Shown: positions 28,726 through 37,918 of the stretch, piece after piece
Position numbering within the stretch: position 1 is the stretch's first letter
Layout of the letters: every line of letters starts with the position of its first letter
Assembly (NCBI GenBank): GCA_965215215.1
Contig: OZ244043.1
Location: forward strand, 1 to 64,000
DNA: 64,000 bases
Direction: 5' to 3'
Source of the DNA: CALDTK01 sp965215215
Lineage (GTDB): Bacteria > Bacteroidota > Bacteroidia > Chitinophagales > Saprospiraceae
The notes under the pieces: model-generated
The model's input: only the letters and a program-made list of their open reading frames with translations
Told to the model about the DNA's origin: nothing
Databases searched by the model: none
Translations under genes and position numbers: made by a program

Positions 28726-30912
28726 CTAGCGGATTACCACCACGCGTTTGCTGCCCAGGCTTTCGCCAAAACTCGTCGCGGCCACCACGACGTAAGTCCC
28801 GTTTGGCAAGTTTTGCGGAAGCGCGGTGCCCTCGCCCGTCCAAACCCGCTGTCCGAGTGAGGAGAAGACGCTTAGGCGAGCGGTACTCGGTAAGCCGCTG
28901 GCGGTGAGGTTACCCCGACTCGGGTTGGGGTAGACGCTCCACGGCGGGCGGAGCGCGGTACTTCCGGTAGACACGGCGCGACCTTGATCGAAGAGCTGGA
29001 CGCCGCCGCGGCGGTTGCCGACGGCCGCTACGACGGTGCTGTCGGAGTCCGTACCGAAGCTGGGGGAGAGTTCCTCGCCCACGCCCAGGCTCAATTCGGT
29101 GAGGAGTTCGGCGTCCCCGTCCGCCTGGGCGGGGGTGCGGTACACGAGCATACGGCCCTGGGCGGAACCCACGTAGAGCGCGCCCTTCCGGTCGAAAGCC
29201 GGGACGCTGCGGGCGTTGGTGAATCCGGGCACGCGGACGTCGATGCCGCCGTAGCTCTCGCTCGTGGGTGTAGCGTCGAAATCGGGAGCATCCGCCTTGC
29301 CCGTGTTGAGGTACAGGTTGAGGTTGCCGTTGGCCTCCCCGATCAACAAGTCAAGTAGACCGTCGTCGTTTAAGTCGGCCACGGCCGGCGCGCTCTGGCG
29401 GCCGACCTCGATGAAGAAGGAGCGTGAGCCCAGCGGTTCGAACTCGGCTGCGCGGCCGGGTGCGGCTAAGTTTCTGGCGTAGTTCAAGCTCCCCTCGCCG
29501 TTGCCCAGCATCAGGTCGAGATCCCCGTCGGCGTCGAGGTCGGCGAGTACGGGGACCAAATCGGTGAGGGTACCCCCCACGACGCGGTTGAGGGCCTCCA
29601 GCCACGACGGCACCTGTTGCGTGTAGGCCTCGCCGTCCCACGCGTACAGCCGGAGCTCGCTCACGCGCTCGCCGTCGACGAAGTAGGAGTCGTTGCCCAC
29701 GAGCAGGTCGTCGATCCCGTCGCCGGTCAGGTCGCCCCAGGCGGGGTGCGCCCCGGTGCCCAGGTCGACCGCCCCGTCGGTGAGGAAGGACGTCGAGAGC
29801 AGACTCAATCCGGCCGACCCGTCACCGGTGCCGTAGCGCCAGAGTACGTCGCGGTCCTCGCCGAACTGCGGATTCGACGGTGCGACCAGTACTTCGGTGT
29901 TGCCGTCGCCCTGTAGGTCGACCACGAAGGCCGCCGGGAAACTGGGCAGATCGACGGAGGTCGTCGAAGCCGGCCAGTCGTAGACGACCTCCGTGAAGTA
30001 GGCTTCGCCGTTCTGCGGCGTGTTCGTCACCTGACTGAGGGTGGGTGCGGCTACGTCGCCGATGAGCAGGTCCATATCCCCGTCGCCGTCCACGTCGTAC
30101 GGGGTGGTCGTACTCCCCGGGTGCAGCGCGACGAGCTGGTGTTCGGTACCGGGGTCCGGCGCGAAGCCCGCCGAGCACTCCCCCGCCGCATCCGCGAGGG
30201 TAATCGTGCCGTCGAAGGCCGATTCGATCATCCCCCCGTAGCAGGCGCTCGATCTCGTGAATTGGAGCAAGTTCGCGTCCCCGCTCGCGCCCGCCGGGCT
30301 CACGTTCTCGTAAAACACGATGTAGGAGCCGCTCGCGTCGAAGCCGAGGATATCGAGATCCCCGTCGCCGTCCACGTCGGCGATGCCCGGGAGGTCCGTG
30401 ATCGGCGAGAGGATGAATTCGGCGTTGCCGCTCGGCAGGGTGTAGGGCACCAGGTTCACTGCCGCCCCCGGGAATTCGACCAGCGCGAAGCTCACCCGCC
30501 CGTCGGCAGCCCGCGATCCGGCGTACACCTCCACCCCGGGTCGGCCCACGATGCTCGAGAAGGCGAATAGGTCGGGGACTCCGTCGGCGTTGAAATCGCG
30601 CAGCAGGGAGAAAGCCTGCACGCTGGGCCAGTCCTCCACCAGGCTCAAGTCCGGCTCCCAGCCGTTGAGTCCACTGCGGAGCGCCATGTGGACGTCGCCG
30701 GTGCGGTCGAATACGTACAGCTCCGGGGTTCCGTCGCCGCTCAGGTCGGCCACGCTCACCTGCGGGGTGTTGAGTCCACCGAGTTGCGCCGAGCGGAGCA
30801 GCCGCCCGTCCGCGGCGAAGGGGCGCTCACCCGGTGGTAACAGCGCGAGCTCGTACTGCGCGTGCAGCAGCGGGGTAAGCAGGAGGCAAAGGCTCAGGGT
30901 AAAAAAGCGCAT
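28726..30912 (-). CDS. secreted VCBS/FG-GAP repeat protein with T9SS sorting domain
   Basis: A 728-aa exported protein. It has a signal peptide (MRFFTLSLCLLLTPLLHAQ) and a series of FG-GAP/VCBS beta-propeller repeats with Ca-binding-like cores such as DLSGDGTPELYVFD, DVDGDGDLDILGFD, DLDADGDLDLMLGN and DLNDDGLLDLLIGE. The C-terminal T9SS domain begins WSVYPNPSRGNLTASGL and ends in NGTYVVVAAT. Function is unknown; such proteins are usually surface-attached or secreted binders. It converges on the acyl-CoA dehydrogenase gene with a 12-bp gap. Confidence 0.92.
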   Translation of the reverse strand: MRFFTLSLCLLLTPLLHAQYELALLPPGERPFAADGRLLRSAQLGGLNTPQVSVADLSGDGTPELYVFDRTGDVHMALRSGLNGWEPDLSLVEDWPSVQAFSLLRDFNADGVPDLFAFSSIVGRPGVEVYAGSRAADGRVSFALVEFPGAAVNLVPYTLPSGNAEFILSPITDLPGIADVDGDGDLDILGFDASGSYIVFYENVSPAGASGDANLLQFTRSSACYGGMIESAFDGTITLADAAGECSAGFAPDPGTEHQLVALHPGSTTTPYDVDGDGDMDLLIGDVAAPTLSQVTNTPQNGEAYFTEVVYDWPASTTSVDLPSFPAAFVVDLQGDGNTEVLVAPSNPQFGEDRDVLWRYGTGDGSAGLSLLSTSFLTDGAVDLGTGAHPAWGDLTGDGIDDLLVGNDSYFVDGERVSELRLYAWDGEAYTQQVPSWLEALNRVVGGTLTDLVPVLADLDADGDLDLMLGNGEGSLNYARNLAAPGRAAEFEPLGSRSFFIEVGRQSAPAVADLNDDGLLDLLIGEANGNLNLYLNTGKADAPDFDATPTSESYGGIDVRVPGFTNARSVPAFDRKGALYVGSAQGRMLVYRTPAQADGDAELLTELSLGVGEELSPSFGTDSDSTVVAAVGNRRGGVQLFDQGRAVSTGSTALRPPWSVYPNPSRGNLTASGLPSTARLSVFSSLGQRVWTGEGTALPQNLPNGTYVVVAATSFGESLGSKRVVVIR

Positions 30913-31014
30913 CTGGGGGGAAATTCGACGTGGATACTAGGGTGTATAGCTCTTAACTCCTACGCGAGATAGCGCAGCGTGTGACAATTACCTTCCGCGC
31001 AAACTTTTACGCTT

Positions 31015-32997
31015 TTGCCCGCACGCACACTCGCCCTGCTCCTCTCGCTCGGTCTGGCTGCCGGGATGTCGGCACAAGCGGACGACGCGAGCGCTAGGAT
31101 CGAGCAATCCCTGGGGCTCTCGGTCGATTCGGTTCGCTACCGGGGCGCCGTACTCGGCGTCGACAGCCTCGCGAGGTCGATGGCCGAGGTCGACGCCGCG
31201 GGCGAGCTGTTCCTGTTCACCGCGTCGCCGGGGGCCCGGTTGGTACACGTATCCCGGTCCCCCGGCGACGCTCCGCGCGTTCGGGGCGTCCCCCTGTGGC
31301 TGTCCATCGTGCCGCCGCTCATCGCGATCGGACTGGCGTTGTTGTTCAAAGAGGTGGTCTCCAGTCTGTTCGTCGGCATCCTGGCCGGCTCCTTCATCGC
31401 CGGCGGGTTGCGCGTCGATAGCTTTTACTACAGCTCGCGCAGCCTCTGGGACGTATCCGGCCGCTACTTTATCGAGGCGCTCAACGACTCGGGGCACCTG
31501 TCGGTGATGGTCTTCTCGCTCCTGATCGGGGCGATGGTGGCGCTCATCTCGCGCAACGGCGGTATGGCGGGCGTCGTCGCCCGCCTGGCCGTACTCGCCC
31601 GCGATCGGGTGTCCGCGCAGTTGAGCACGTACCTGCTCGGCATCGCGATCTTCTTCGACGACTACGCCAACACGCTCATCGTCGGCAACACGATGCGGCA
31701 GGTTACGGACCGTTTTGGCGTAAGCCGCGAGAAGTTGGCTTACCTCGTCGACGCCACCGCCGCCCCGATCGCGAGCGTGGCCTTTATCACGACCTGGATC
31801 GGTGCGGAGCTCGGCTACATCGAGAGTGGCTTCGCGGGGATCGAGGGTCTGCCCTTCGAGGTCACGCCCTACGCGGTGTTCCTGGAGAGCCTGCAGTACA
31901 GCTTCTACCCGATCCTCACCCTGCTGTTTATGGGCCTGCTGATCGTGAGTCGGCGCGACTACGGCCCCATGCTGCTGGCGGAACGCCGGTCCGCGCGAGC
32001 CTTCCGGCAAAACGCGGGTCACCGGGCCGGGCGAGACGCGACCGCCCACCTGAGCGACGCCATCGAAAACGACGAGTTCGCCCCCATCGACGGATCGCCG
32101 CTCCGATCGCGCTACGCGTTGCTCCCGGTACTGACGGTGGTCGCGGTAACGGTGTTCGGGCTCCTCGACACGGGCATGACGGCGCAGGCGGGCGAGCTCG
32201 ACGCCGCCGGCATCGCGGCCGGCACGTACGGCGAGATCTGGGCCGGGCTGGGTACCGGCGCCGGCGAGTCGCTCGGGTTCTTCCGCAAGCTCGGACTGCT
32301 CATCGGGGCGGCCGATAGCTACGTGGCGCTGCTCTGGGCGAGTTTGAGCGGGGTACTCGTAGCGCTGGCCATGACGATCGGGGCGAAGATCATGGACCTC
32401 CAAAAATCGATGGACACCCTACTGCACGGCTTCGGTACCATGTTGCCGGCGCTCGTGATCCTGACGCTCGCCTGGGGACTAGCCGCCGTAACCGAGGACC
32501 TGCACACGGCGACGTTCCTGACCGAGGCACTCCAGGGCAACATCGCCCCGGTCTTGCTGCCCTCCCTGATCTTCGTGCTCGCGGCGTTCATCTCGTTTTC
32601 GACGGGCAGTTCCTGGAGCACCATGGCCATCCTGTACCCGATCGCGATCCCGACCACCTGGACGGTCGCCGTGGCCGCCGGCCTCGACGTGGATCACGCC
32701 TACGCGCTGCTGCTCAACACCACGGCCACCGTGCTGGCCGCCTCGGTGCTCGGCGACCACTGCTCCCCGATCAGCGACACCACCATCCTCAGCTCCCTGG
32801 CCAGCGGCTGCGATCACCTCGAGCACGTGCGTACGCAGCTGCCCTACGCACTCACGGTGGGTGCGGTAGCGCTGGCCGGCAACTTGACGGCCGCCATCAT
32901 CGGCGGCGGCTGGTGGCATTTCGGGCTCGTGGTCGCCCTCGGCTTAGGCATCTTCGTACTCGTGATCCGCGGCTTCGGTCGACCCATCGATGGCTGA
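31015..32997 (+). CDS. NhaC-family Na+/H+ antiporter with N-terminal exported domain
   Basis: A 660-aa inner-membrane antiporter of the NhaC superfamily. Typical parts are GILAGSFIAGG, FFDDYANTLIVGNTMR with acidic residues in the transport core, DATAAPIASVAFITTWIG, and ISFSTGSSWSTMAILYPIAI with GDHCSPISDTTILSS. Unusually, residues 1-95 form a signal-like helix followed by about 70 polar residues before the first transport helix, probably an extra extracytoplasmic domain. The start is a TTG, so the N-terminus is uncertain. It overlaps the next gene by 8 nt, implying co-transcription. Confidence 0.9.
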   Translation: MPARTLALLLSLGLAAGMSAQADDASARIEQSLGLSVDSVRYRGAVLGVDSLARSMAEVDAAGELFLFTASPGARLVHVSRSPGDAPRVRGVPLWLSIVPPLIAIGLALLFKEVVSSLFVGILAGSFIAGGLRVDSFYYSSRSLWDVSGRYFIEALNDSGHLSVMVFSLLIGAMVALISRNGGMAGVVARLAVLARDRVSAQLSTYLLGIAIFFDDYANTLIVGNTMRQVTDRFGVSREKLAYLVDATAAPIASVAFITTWIGAELGYIESGFAGIEGLPFEVTPYAVFLESLQYSFYPILTLLFMGLLIVSRRDYGPMLLAERRSARAFRQNAGHRAGRDATAHLSDAIENDEFAPIDGSPLRSRYALLPVLTVVAVTVFGLLDTGMTAQAGELDAAGIAAGTYGEIWAGLGTGAGESLGFFRKLGLLIGAADSYVALLWASLSGVLVALAMTIGAKIMDLQKSMDTLLHGFGTMLPALVILTLAWGLAAVTEDLHTATFLTEALQGNIAPVLLPSLIFVLAAFISFSTGSSWSTMAILYPIAIPTTWTVAVAAGLDVDHAYALLLNTTATVLAASVLGDHCSPISDTTILSSLASGCDHLEHVRTQLPYALTVGAVALAGNLTAAIIGGGWWHFGLVVALGLGIFVLVIRGFGRPIDG

Positions 32998-33580
32998 GTT
33001 CGATCCCGACACGCTCGCCGAGACGGTGGGGGCGATTCGGGCGTGCCGACTCTGCGAACCGCACCTGCCCCTCGGCCCCAACCCGATCGTGCGGGCCGAC
33101 CCCCGGGCGGAGGTCGCGCTGGTGTCGCAGGCGCCCGGCTCGATCGCCCACCGCAGTGGCGTCCCGTACGACGATCCGAGCGGCGCGCGCCTGCGCGAGT
33201 GGCTCGGGGTCGGGTGGGAGGAGTTTTACGGGAGTGGCCGCTTCGTGGTGATGCCGATGGGCTTCTGCTACCCGGGGCGGGCCAAAGGCGGTGACGCACC
33301 GCCGCGCCCGGAGTGTGCCCCGGAGTGGCACCGGAGGCTCTGGGACGCGCTGCCCCCGCTGCGCGTGAAGATCCTGATCGGGGGCTACGCGCAGGCCTAC
33401 TACCTGGAGGAGCGGCGCAAACGGACACTCACGGAGACCGTGAAGAACTTCGAGGAATACCTGCCCGAGTGGCTCCCGATCCCGCACCCGAGTCCGCGCA
33501 ACAACATCTGGCTGCGTAAGAACCCTTGGTTCGAGGAAAGCGTCGTCCCCCGGCTGCGGGCCATCATCGCGGGCGGCTAA
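32990..33580 (+). CDS. uracil-DNA glycosylase family protein
   Basis: A 196-aa member of the UDG superfamily, which removes uracil or related bases from DNA. It shows CRLCEPHLPLGPNP, the motif-A-like VALVSQAPGSIAHRSGVPYDDPSG and the C-terminal loop PIPHPSPRNNIWLRKNPWFE, whose HPS is the family's DNA-contact motif. Only one Cys pair is visible, so a 4Fe-4S cluster as in families 4 and 5 is doubtful. Substrate not known. It starts inside the antiporter gene and is followed by the DUF2256 gene. Confidence 0.85.
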   Translation: MAEFDPDTLAETVGAIRACRLCEPHLPLGPNPIVRADPRAEVALVSQAPGSIAHRSGVPYDDPSGARLREWLGVGWEEFYGSGRFVVMPMGFCYPGRAKGGDAPPRPECAPEWHRRLWDALPPLRVKILIGGYAQAYYLEERRKRTLTETVKNFEEYLPEWLPIPHPSPRNNIWLRKNPWFEESVVPRLRAIIAGG

Positions 33581-33617
33581 ACCATGCCCCCGCCCAGCAG
33601 TTGCTAAGCTTCCAGCC

Positions 33618-33800
33618 ATGCCGAAGCGACCGCCCGCCAAACGCGACCTCCCGAGTAAGATCTGCCCCGTCTGCGTCCGCCCCTTCAGTTGGCGCAAGAA
33701 GTGGGAGCGCGACTGGGAGCGGGTGAGGTACTGCAGCGAGCGGTGCCGCCGGAGCGCCATGGCGGCGGCGGCGGTGAGCAAAACGGGGAACAGCCTATGA
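33618..33800 (+). CDS. DUF2256 small zinc-ribbon-like protein
   Basis: A 60-aa basic protein of the DUF2256 family, found in many marine bacteria and often near photolyase or other repair genes. KICPVCVRPFSWRKKWERDWERVRYCSERCR carries four Cys (CxxC...CxxxC) that likely bind one zinc. It overlaps the next start as ATGA. Its place after a UDG gene is consistent with a repair-linked role, which is inference. Confidence 0.88.
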   Translation: MPKRPPAKRDLPSKICPVCVRPFSWRKKWERDWERVRYCSERCRRSAMAAAAVSKTGNSL

Positions 33801-34420
33801 GTACGATCCGACACGACGTAGAGGAGGGCCGCGCGGCCTTCCACCCCTACAACATCATCATGATCCTGGTGCTCGTCGGTGTGGGTGCCCTGTTTCTCGC
33901 CTTCTCGGCGGCCTTCATCTACACGCGCGTGCAGAGCGACCTGCCCCCGATCGACCTGCCGCCGCTGTTTCTGTTCAATACGGTGGTGCTGCTCGGTAGC
34001 TCGGCCACGATCGTGATGGCGAAGAAGGCCTACCTGAGGGACGATACCACCGGCTACCAGCGCGCCTTACTCTACACCATCGGGTTGAGCCTCGTATTTA
34101 TGGCGCTCCAGTTTCTCGCGTGGCGCGACTTGTTCTCGCAAGATATTTTCCCGCACACGGACAACTCCGCGGCTTACCTCTACGTGATCAGCGGTTTGCA
34201 CTTCGCCCACGTGATTGCGGGCCTCCCGTTTCTGCTCGTTTTCTATTTTGTGGCCCGCAAACGGATGAAGGAACCGGTGAGCGTGCTCGTCTACTTTAGC
34301 GATCCCGAAAAGCGCCTAAAGTTGCGCATGTTGTCGATGTACTGGCACTTTCTAGATGCCTTATGGATCTATCTCATAATTTTCTTCTTCATAAACCGCC
34401 TGCTGTATACCGTTCTGTAG
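33797..34420 (+). CDS. heme-copper oxidase subunit III-like membrane protein
   Basis: A 207-aa membrane protein resembling cytochrome c oxidase subunit III. It has five predicted helices, including MILVLVGVGALFLAFSAAFI and VISGLHFAHVIAGLPFLLVF, where GLHFAHV fits the family's conserved G-x-H-x-x-H-V region, and a final SMYWHFLDALWIYLIIFFF helix, as in subunit III. The start ATG at 33797 overlaps DUF2256; the longer frame is spurious. No other oxidase subunit gene is nearby, so its partners lie elsewhere. Confidence 0.85.
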   Translation: MSTIRHDVEEGRAAFHPYNIIMILVLVGVGALFLAFSAAFIYTRVQSDLPPIDLPPLFLFNTVVLLGSSATIVMAKKAYLRDDTTGYQRALLYTIGLSLVFMALQFLAWRDLFSQDIFPHTDNSAAYLYVISGLHFAHVIAGLPFLLVFYFVARKRMKEPVSVLVYFSDPEKRLKLRMLSMYWHFLDALWIYLIIFFFINRLLYTVL

Positions 34421-34426
34421 GTACTG

Positions 34427-34447
34427 ATCCCCGTGTTTACAGGGGAT
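34427..34447 (+). terminator. weak terminator after the cox3-like gene
   Basis: ATCCCC and GGGGAT form a 6-bp stem around a 9-nt loop, followed by a T-rich tract (TAGTCTTTCTTT). It ends the antiporter-to-cox3 transcript and lies just before ilvB. Confidence 0.4.
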
Positions 34448-34463
34448 AGTCTTTCTTTGCCCG

Positions 34464-36257
34464 ATGCACCAGTCCAGCGCATCCACCCAAACAGCCAGCG
34501 ACGAGTCTACCTCGCCGGCTCCCAGGGCGCTCAACGGCGCGCGAGTTCTGGTCGCCTGTTTACGCCGCCACGGGGTTGATACGATCTTCGGTTACCCCGG
34601 TGGAGCGATCATGCCCGTTTACGATGCCTTCTACGAGGCGAAAGACCTGCGCCACATCCTCTGCCGCCACGAGCAGGGGTGTATCCACGCCGCGCAGGGT
34701 TGGGCGCGCACGTTGCGCAAGACGGCGGTCGTGGTGGTGACCAGCGGCCCCGGGGCCACGAACTTGGTTACGGGGCTGGGGGACGCCCTGCTCGATAGCA
34801 CGCCGCTGGTTTGCATCACCGGTCAAGTGCCCGCGAGCCTGCTCGGCACCGATGCGTTTCAGGAGACGGACGTGGTGGGGTGCACCATGAGCGTGACGAA
34901 GTGGAACATCCAAGTCACCCGCGCCGAAGACCTGCCGGCCGCCCTGGACAAGGCCTTCTACGTCGCGAACTCGGGCCGCCCCGGTCCGGTGTTGATCGAC
35001 CTGACCAAAGACGCGCAGACGCAAGTGGTTGATTACGCGCCTACCCCTCCGTTGGCGATACGCTCGTACGTGGCTAAGCACCGCGTGAACCCGCAGGACG
35101 TACGCGACGCGGCGGAATTGCTCAACGCGGCCGAACGACCGCTCATTTTCGCCGGGCACGGCGTTCAGATCGCCCACGGGGTGGAAGCGTTCCGCGCGCT
35201 GGTGGAAAAATACGAAGCCCCGACGGCGGTAACGCTGCAGGGCCTCGGCAACCTCCCCTTCGCCCACCCCGCGAGCGTTGGTATGGCCGGGATTTACGGA
35301 CACATTGCCGCGAATCGCTTGCTCGACGAAGTGGACGTCATCCTCGCCGTAGGTATGCGGTTCGACGACCGCGTGACGGGTAAGGTCGCGGATTTTGCCC
35401 CCCAGGCGAAAGTGATCCACGTCGACATCGATCCTTCGGAGATCAACAAAAACGTGCGGGTCACGGTACCCATCTGTGCCGACGCCCGCGAGGCGCTCGA
35501 GGCGCTCACGCCCTTGCTGGAGCGACGGAAGTTCCCGGCTTGGATGGTCCGCTTTCGCGAAAACGACGAGATCGAACGCGTCGAGGTCCGCGAGCCCGCC
35601 ACGAGACCCGATCCGGCCGGCTACCCGACGATGGAGCAGGTCGTGGCCGAGGTCTCGCGGCAGGCCGCCGGTGACGCGATCGTGACCGCCGACGTAGGGC
35701 AGCACCAGATGGCGGCGGCGCGCTACTTCGATTACACCGAGCCCAACCGCTGGCTCTCGAGCGGTGGAGCGGGTACGATGGGGTTTTCGCTCCCCTCGGC
35801 GGTCGGGGCGCAGATCGCGGCCCCGGGTACGCAGGTGATCTGTTTCGTCGGCGACGGCGGGTTCCAGATGACCGCCCAGGAGTTGGGCACGGCCTTCGAG
35901 CACGGGCTGCCGATCAAGGTCGTGTTGCTCGACAACAAGCGGCTCGGCATGGTTCGGCAGATGCAGGATTTTGTGTTCGATCACCACATTTACGGGGTCA
36001 CGATGGTCAATCCCGATTTTTGTGCCTTAGCCAAAGCCTACAGTTGGCGGGCCTTCGCCGTCGACAAGGCGAGCGAGATCGCCGGCGCGGTAGCGAGGTT
36101 GCTAGCCAGCGAAGGGCCTACCCTTCTCCACGTGAGCGTGGATCCGAAAAGCGACATCTTCCCGGTCGTTCCGTTTGGCAAAGGCCTCAAGGATATCATG
36201 CTCGGGCCTCCCCCGCTGGAGGATGCCCGGCAGGTCGACAACGGTGAGTCGCTATGA
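34464..36257 (+). CDS. ilvB: acetolactate synthase, large (catalytic) subunit
   Basis: Catalyses the first common step of valine, leucine and isoleucine synthesis using ThDP, FAD and Mg. The 597-aa protein has the Glu-containing IFGYPGGAIMPVYDAF, the CRHEQGCIHAAQGWAR segment, FAD-domain motifs (MAGIYGH, GMRFDDRVTGK) and the ThDP-binding GDGGFQMTAQELGTAFEH. About 30 residues precede the conserved domain (MHQSSASTQTASDESTSPAPR), a low-complexity extension. It leads ilvBNC, overlapping ilvN by 4 nt. No leader peptide or attenuator was seen. Confidence 0.97.
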   Translation: MHQSSASTQTASDESTSPAPRALNGARVLVACLRRHGVDTIFGYPGGAIMPVYDAFYEAKDLRHILCRHEQGCIHAAQGWARTLRKTAVVVVTSGPGATNLVTGLGDALLDSTPLVCITGQVPASLLGTDAFQETDVVGCTMSVTKWNIQVTRAEDLPAALDKAFYVANSGRPGPVLIDLTKDAQTQVVDYAPTPPLAIRSYVAKHRVNPQDVRDAAELLNAAERPLIFAGHGVQIAHGVEAFRALVEKYEAPTAVTLQGLGNLPFAHPASVGMAGIYGHIAANRLLDEVDVILAVGMRFDDRVTGKVADFAPQAKVIHVDIDPSEINKNVRVTVPICADAREALEALTPLLERRKFPAWMVRFRENDEIERVEVREPATRPDPAGYPTMEQVVAEVSRQAAGDAIVTADVGQHQMAAARYFDYTEPNRWLSSGGAGTMGFSLPSAVGAQIAAPGTQVICFVGDGGFQMTAQELGTAFEHGLPIKVVLLDNKRLGMVRQMQDFVFDHHIYGVTMVNPDFCALAKAYSWRAFAVDKASEIAGAVARLLASEGPTLLHVSVDPKSDIFPVVPFGKGLKDIMLGPPPLEDARQVDNGESL

Positions 36258-36787
36258 AGGAGCTCGAGTACATCGTCGTCATTTTTACGGAAAACCTAAC
36301 GGGGTTGCTCTCGCGGGTGGTGTCGGTGTTTTCGCGGCGGCACATCGGTATCCAGAGCCTAACGACCTCGGAGTCGAGCGATCCGGGCATCCACCGCATC
36401 ACGGTCGTCGTGCGCTGCTCGCCGACGATGGTCGAGCACCTGCGTACCCAACTCAACAAGCAGGTCGACGTGCTGCAGGCCTTCACGTACGAGCCGCACG
36501 AGGTGGTCCAACAGGAGATCGCGCTCTACAAGGTGCCGACCGCCGCCTTCGCCGATTCCGACACCGTGGAGGCCCTGATCCGCTCGCACAACGCCCGCAT
36601 CCTCAGCATCGAGCCGGAGTACGTGGTCATCGAGCGCACCGGTCACCAGCACGAAACCCGACAGCTACTAGAAGATTTACGGACCATCGGCGTGTACGAG
36701 TTTGTACGCTCCGGGACCATCGCCATCGTAAAACCGATGGAACGTTTGAACACCTACTTACAAGCCTTGGAGGCTGTAAAAAACTGA
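36254..36787 (+). CDS. ilvN: acetolactate synthase, small (regulatory) subunit
   Basis: The regulatory partner that confers valine feedback on IlvB. The 177-aa protein begins with an ACT domain (YIVVIFTENLTGLLSRVVSVFSRRHIGIQSL) and has a C-terminal ALS_ss_C domain (ARILSIEPEYVVIERTGH). The ATG overlaps the ilvB stop (ATGA) and ilvC follows after 9 bp. Confidence 0.95.
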   Translation: MKELEYIVVIFTENLTGLLSRVVSVFSRRHIGIQSLTTSESSDPGIHRITVVVRCSPTMVEHLRTQLNKQVDVLQAFTYEPHEVVQQEIALYKVPTAAFADSDTVEALIRSHNARILSIEPEYVVIERTGHQHETRQLLEDLRTIGVYEFVRSGTIAIVKPMERLNTYLQALEAVKN

Positions 36788-36796
36788 ACTGAAATT

Positions 36797-37843
36797 ATGC
36801 CGACCCTGGATTTTGGCGGCGTGCAGGAGCACGTCGTTACGCGTGAGGAGTACCCCTTGAGCAAAGCGAAACAAACCCTCAAGGACGAGAAGATCGCCGT
36901 GATCGGCTACGGGGTACAGGGGCCTGGTCAGGCACAGAATCTGCGGGACAACGGCTTCGCGGTCATCGTCGGTCAGCGCAGAGGCGGGGGCTCCTGGGAG
37001 AAGGCCGTACGCGATGGCTGGGTGGAGGGCGAGACCCTCTTCGAGATCGCCGAGGCGACCAAGCGCGCCACGATCGTGATGTACCTCCTCAGCGACGCGG
37101 CGCAAATTTCGGCCTGGCCAGTCGTCAAGGAGAACTTAACCGCCGGCGACGCCCTCTACTTCTCCCACGGCTTCGGCATCACCTACCACGAGCGCACCGG
37201 GATTATCCCCCCGGAGGAAGTCGACGTATTCCTCGTCGCCCCCAAAGGTTCGGGCACCTCCCTGCGCCGGCTCTTCGTAGAGGGACGCGGACTGAACAGC
37301 TCCTACGCCGTGTTTCAGGATGCGACCGGCCGCGCCACCGAGCGCGCGCTCGCCATCGGTATCGGTATCGGGGCCGGCTACCTCTTCGAGACCACCTTCA
37401 AACGCGAGGTCTACTCCGACCTCACCGGCGAGCGCGGTAGCCTGATGGGTGCTATCCAAGGGCTGTTCGAGGCCCAGTACGACGTTTTGCGTAAGCACGG
37501 TCACAGCCCGAGCGAGGCCTTCAACGAAACGGTGGAAGAGCTCACGCAGAGCCTCATGCCCCTCGTGGCCGAGAACGGGATGGACTGGATGTACGCCAAC
37601 TGCTCTACCACCGCCCAGCGCGGCGCGCTCGACTGGAAGGACAAATTCCGCGACGCGGTGAAGCCCGTGGTCGAAAGCCTCTACGAGGAGGTGGCGAGCG
37701 GGCGCGAGGCCCAGCGCTCCATCGACCTCAACTCGCAGGACGACTACCGGGAGAAGCTCGAGGTCGAGCTCGCCGAGCTACGCGACAGCGAGATGTGGCG
37801 GACGGGGGAAACGGTACGCGGGTTGCGGCCGGAGCGGGGGTAA
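36797..37843 (+). CDS. ilvC: ketol-acid reductoisomerase
   Basis: Converts acetolactate to dihydroxyisovalerate with NAD(P)H and Mg. The 348-aa protein has the Rossmann motif IAVIGYGVQGPGQAQNLRDNG, the coenzyme-specificity loop VGQRRGGGSW, SHGFGITYH, PKGSGTSLRR and the knotted C-terminal domain with DLTGERGSLMGAIQGLFEAQYDVL, carrying the metal-binding Asp and Glu. Residues 1-30 extend before the Rossmann fold. Third gene of ilvBNC; ilvD and leuABCD are not in the window. It carries one short-form motif copy (37484-37495). Confidence 0.96.
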   Translation: MPTLDFGGVQEHVVTREEYPLSKAKQTLKDEKIAVIGYGVQGPGQAQNLRDNGFAVIVGQRRGGGSWEKAVRDGWVEGETLFEIAEATKRATIVMYLLSDAAQISAWPVVKENLTAGDALYFSHGFGITYHERTGIIPPEEVDVFLVAPKGSGTSLRRLFVEGRGLNSSYAVFQDATGRATERALAIGIGIGAGYLFETTFKREVYSDLTGERGSLMGAIQGLFEAQYDVLRKHGHSPSEAFNETVEELTQSLMPLVAENGMDWMYANCSTTAQRGALDWKDKFRDAVKPVVESLYEEVASGREAQRSIDLNSQDDYREKLEVELAELRDSEMWRTGETVRGLRPERG

Positions 37844-37884
37844 CCATCCATTTCTTCCGAGGAAGCGGGACAACGAGCCCCCGG

Positions 37885-37914
37885 TTGGTACCGACCCGAC
37901 CGGACTTAGCTTCG
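37885..37914 (+). promoter_or_regulatory. Bacteroidota-type promoter before the beta-barrel gene
   Basis: TTG at 37885-37887 and TAGCTTCG at 37907-37914 are separated by exactly 19 nt, the Bacteroidota spacing; the -7 box differs from TAnnTTTG by one base. The start codon at 37919 is so close that the transcript would be nearly leaderless. Confidence 0.5.
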
Positions 37915-37918
37915 CGGG

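Noticed and set aside
30988..32403. 471-aa minus-strand frame opposite the antiporter, and similar long frames opposite glpK, ilvB and dnaK
   Set aside because: High-GC shadow frames; composition is His/Arg/Asp-rich and no family is recognisable.
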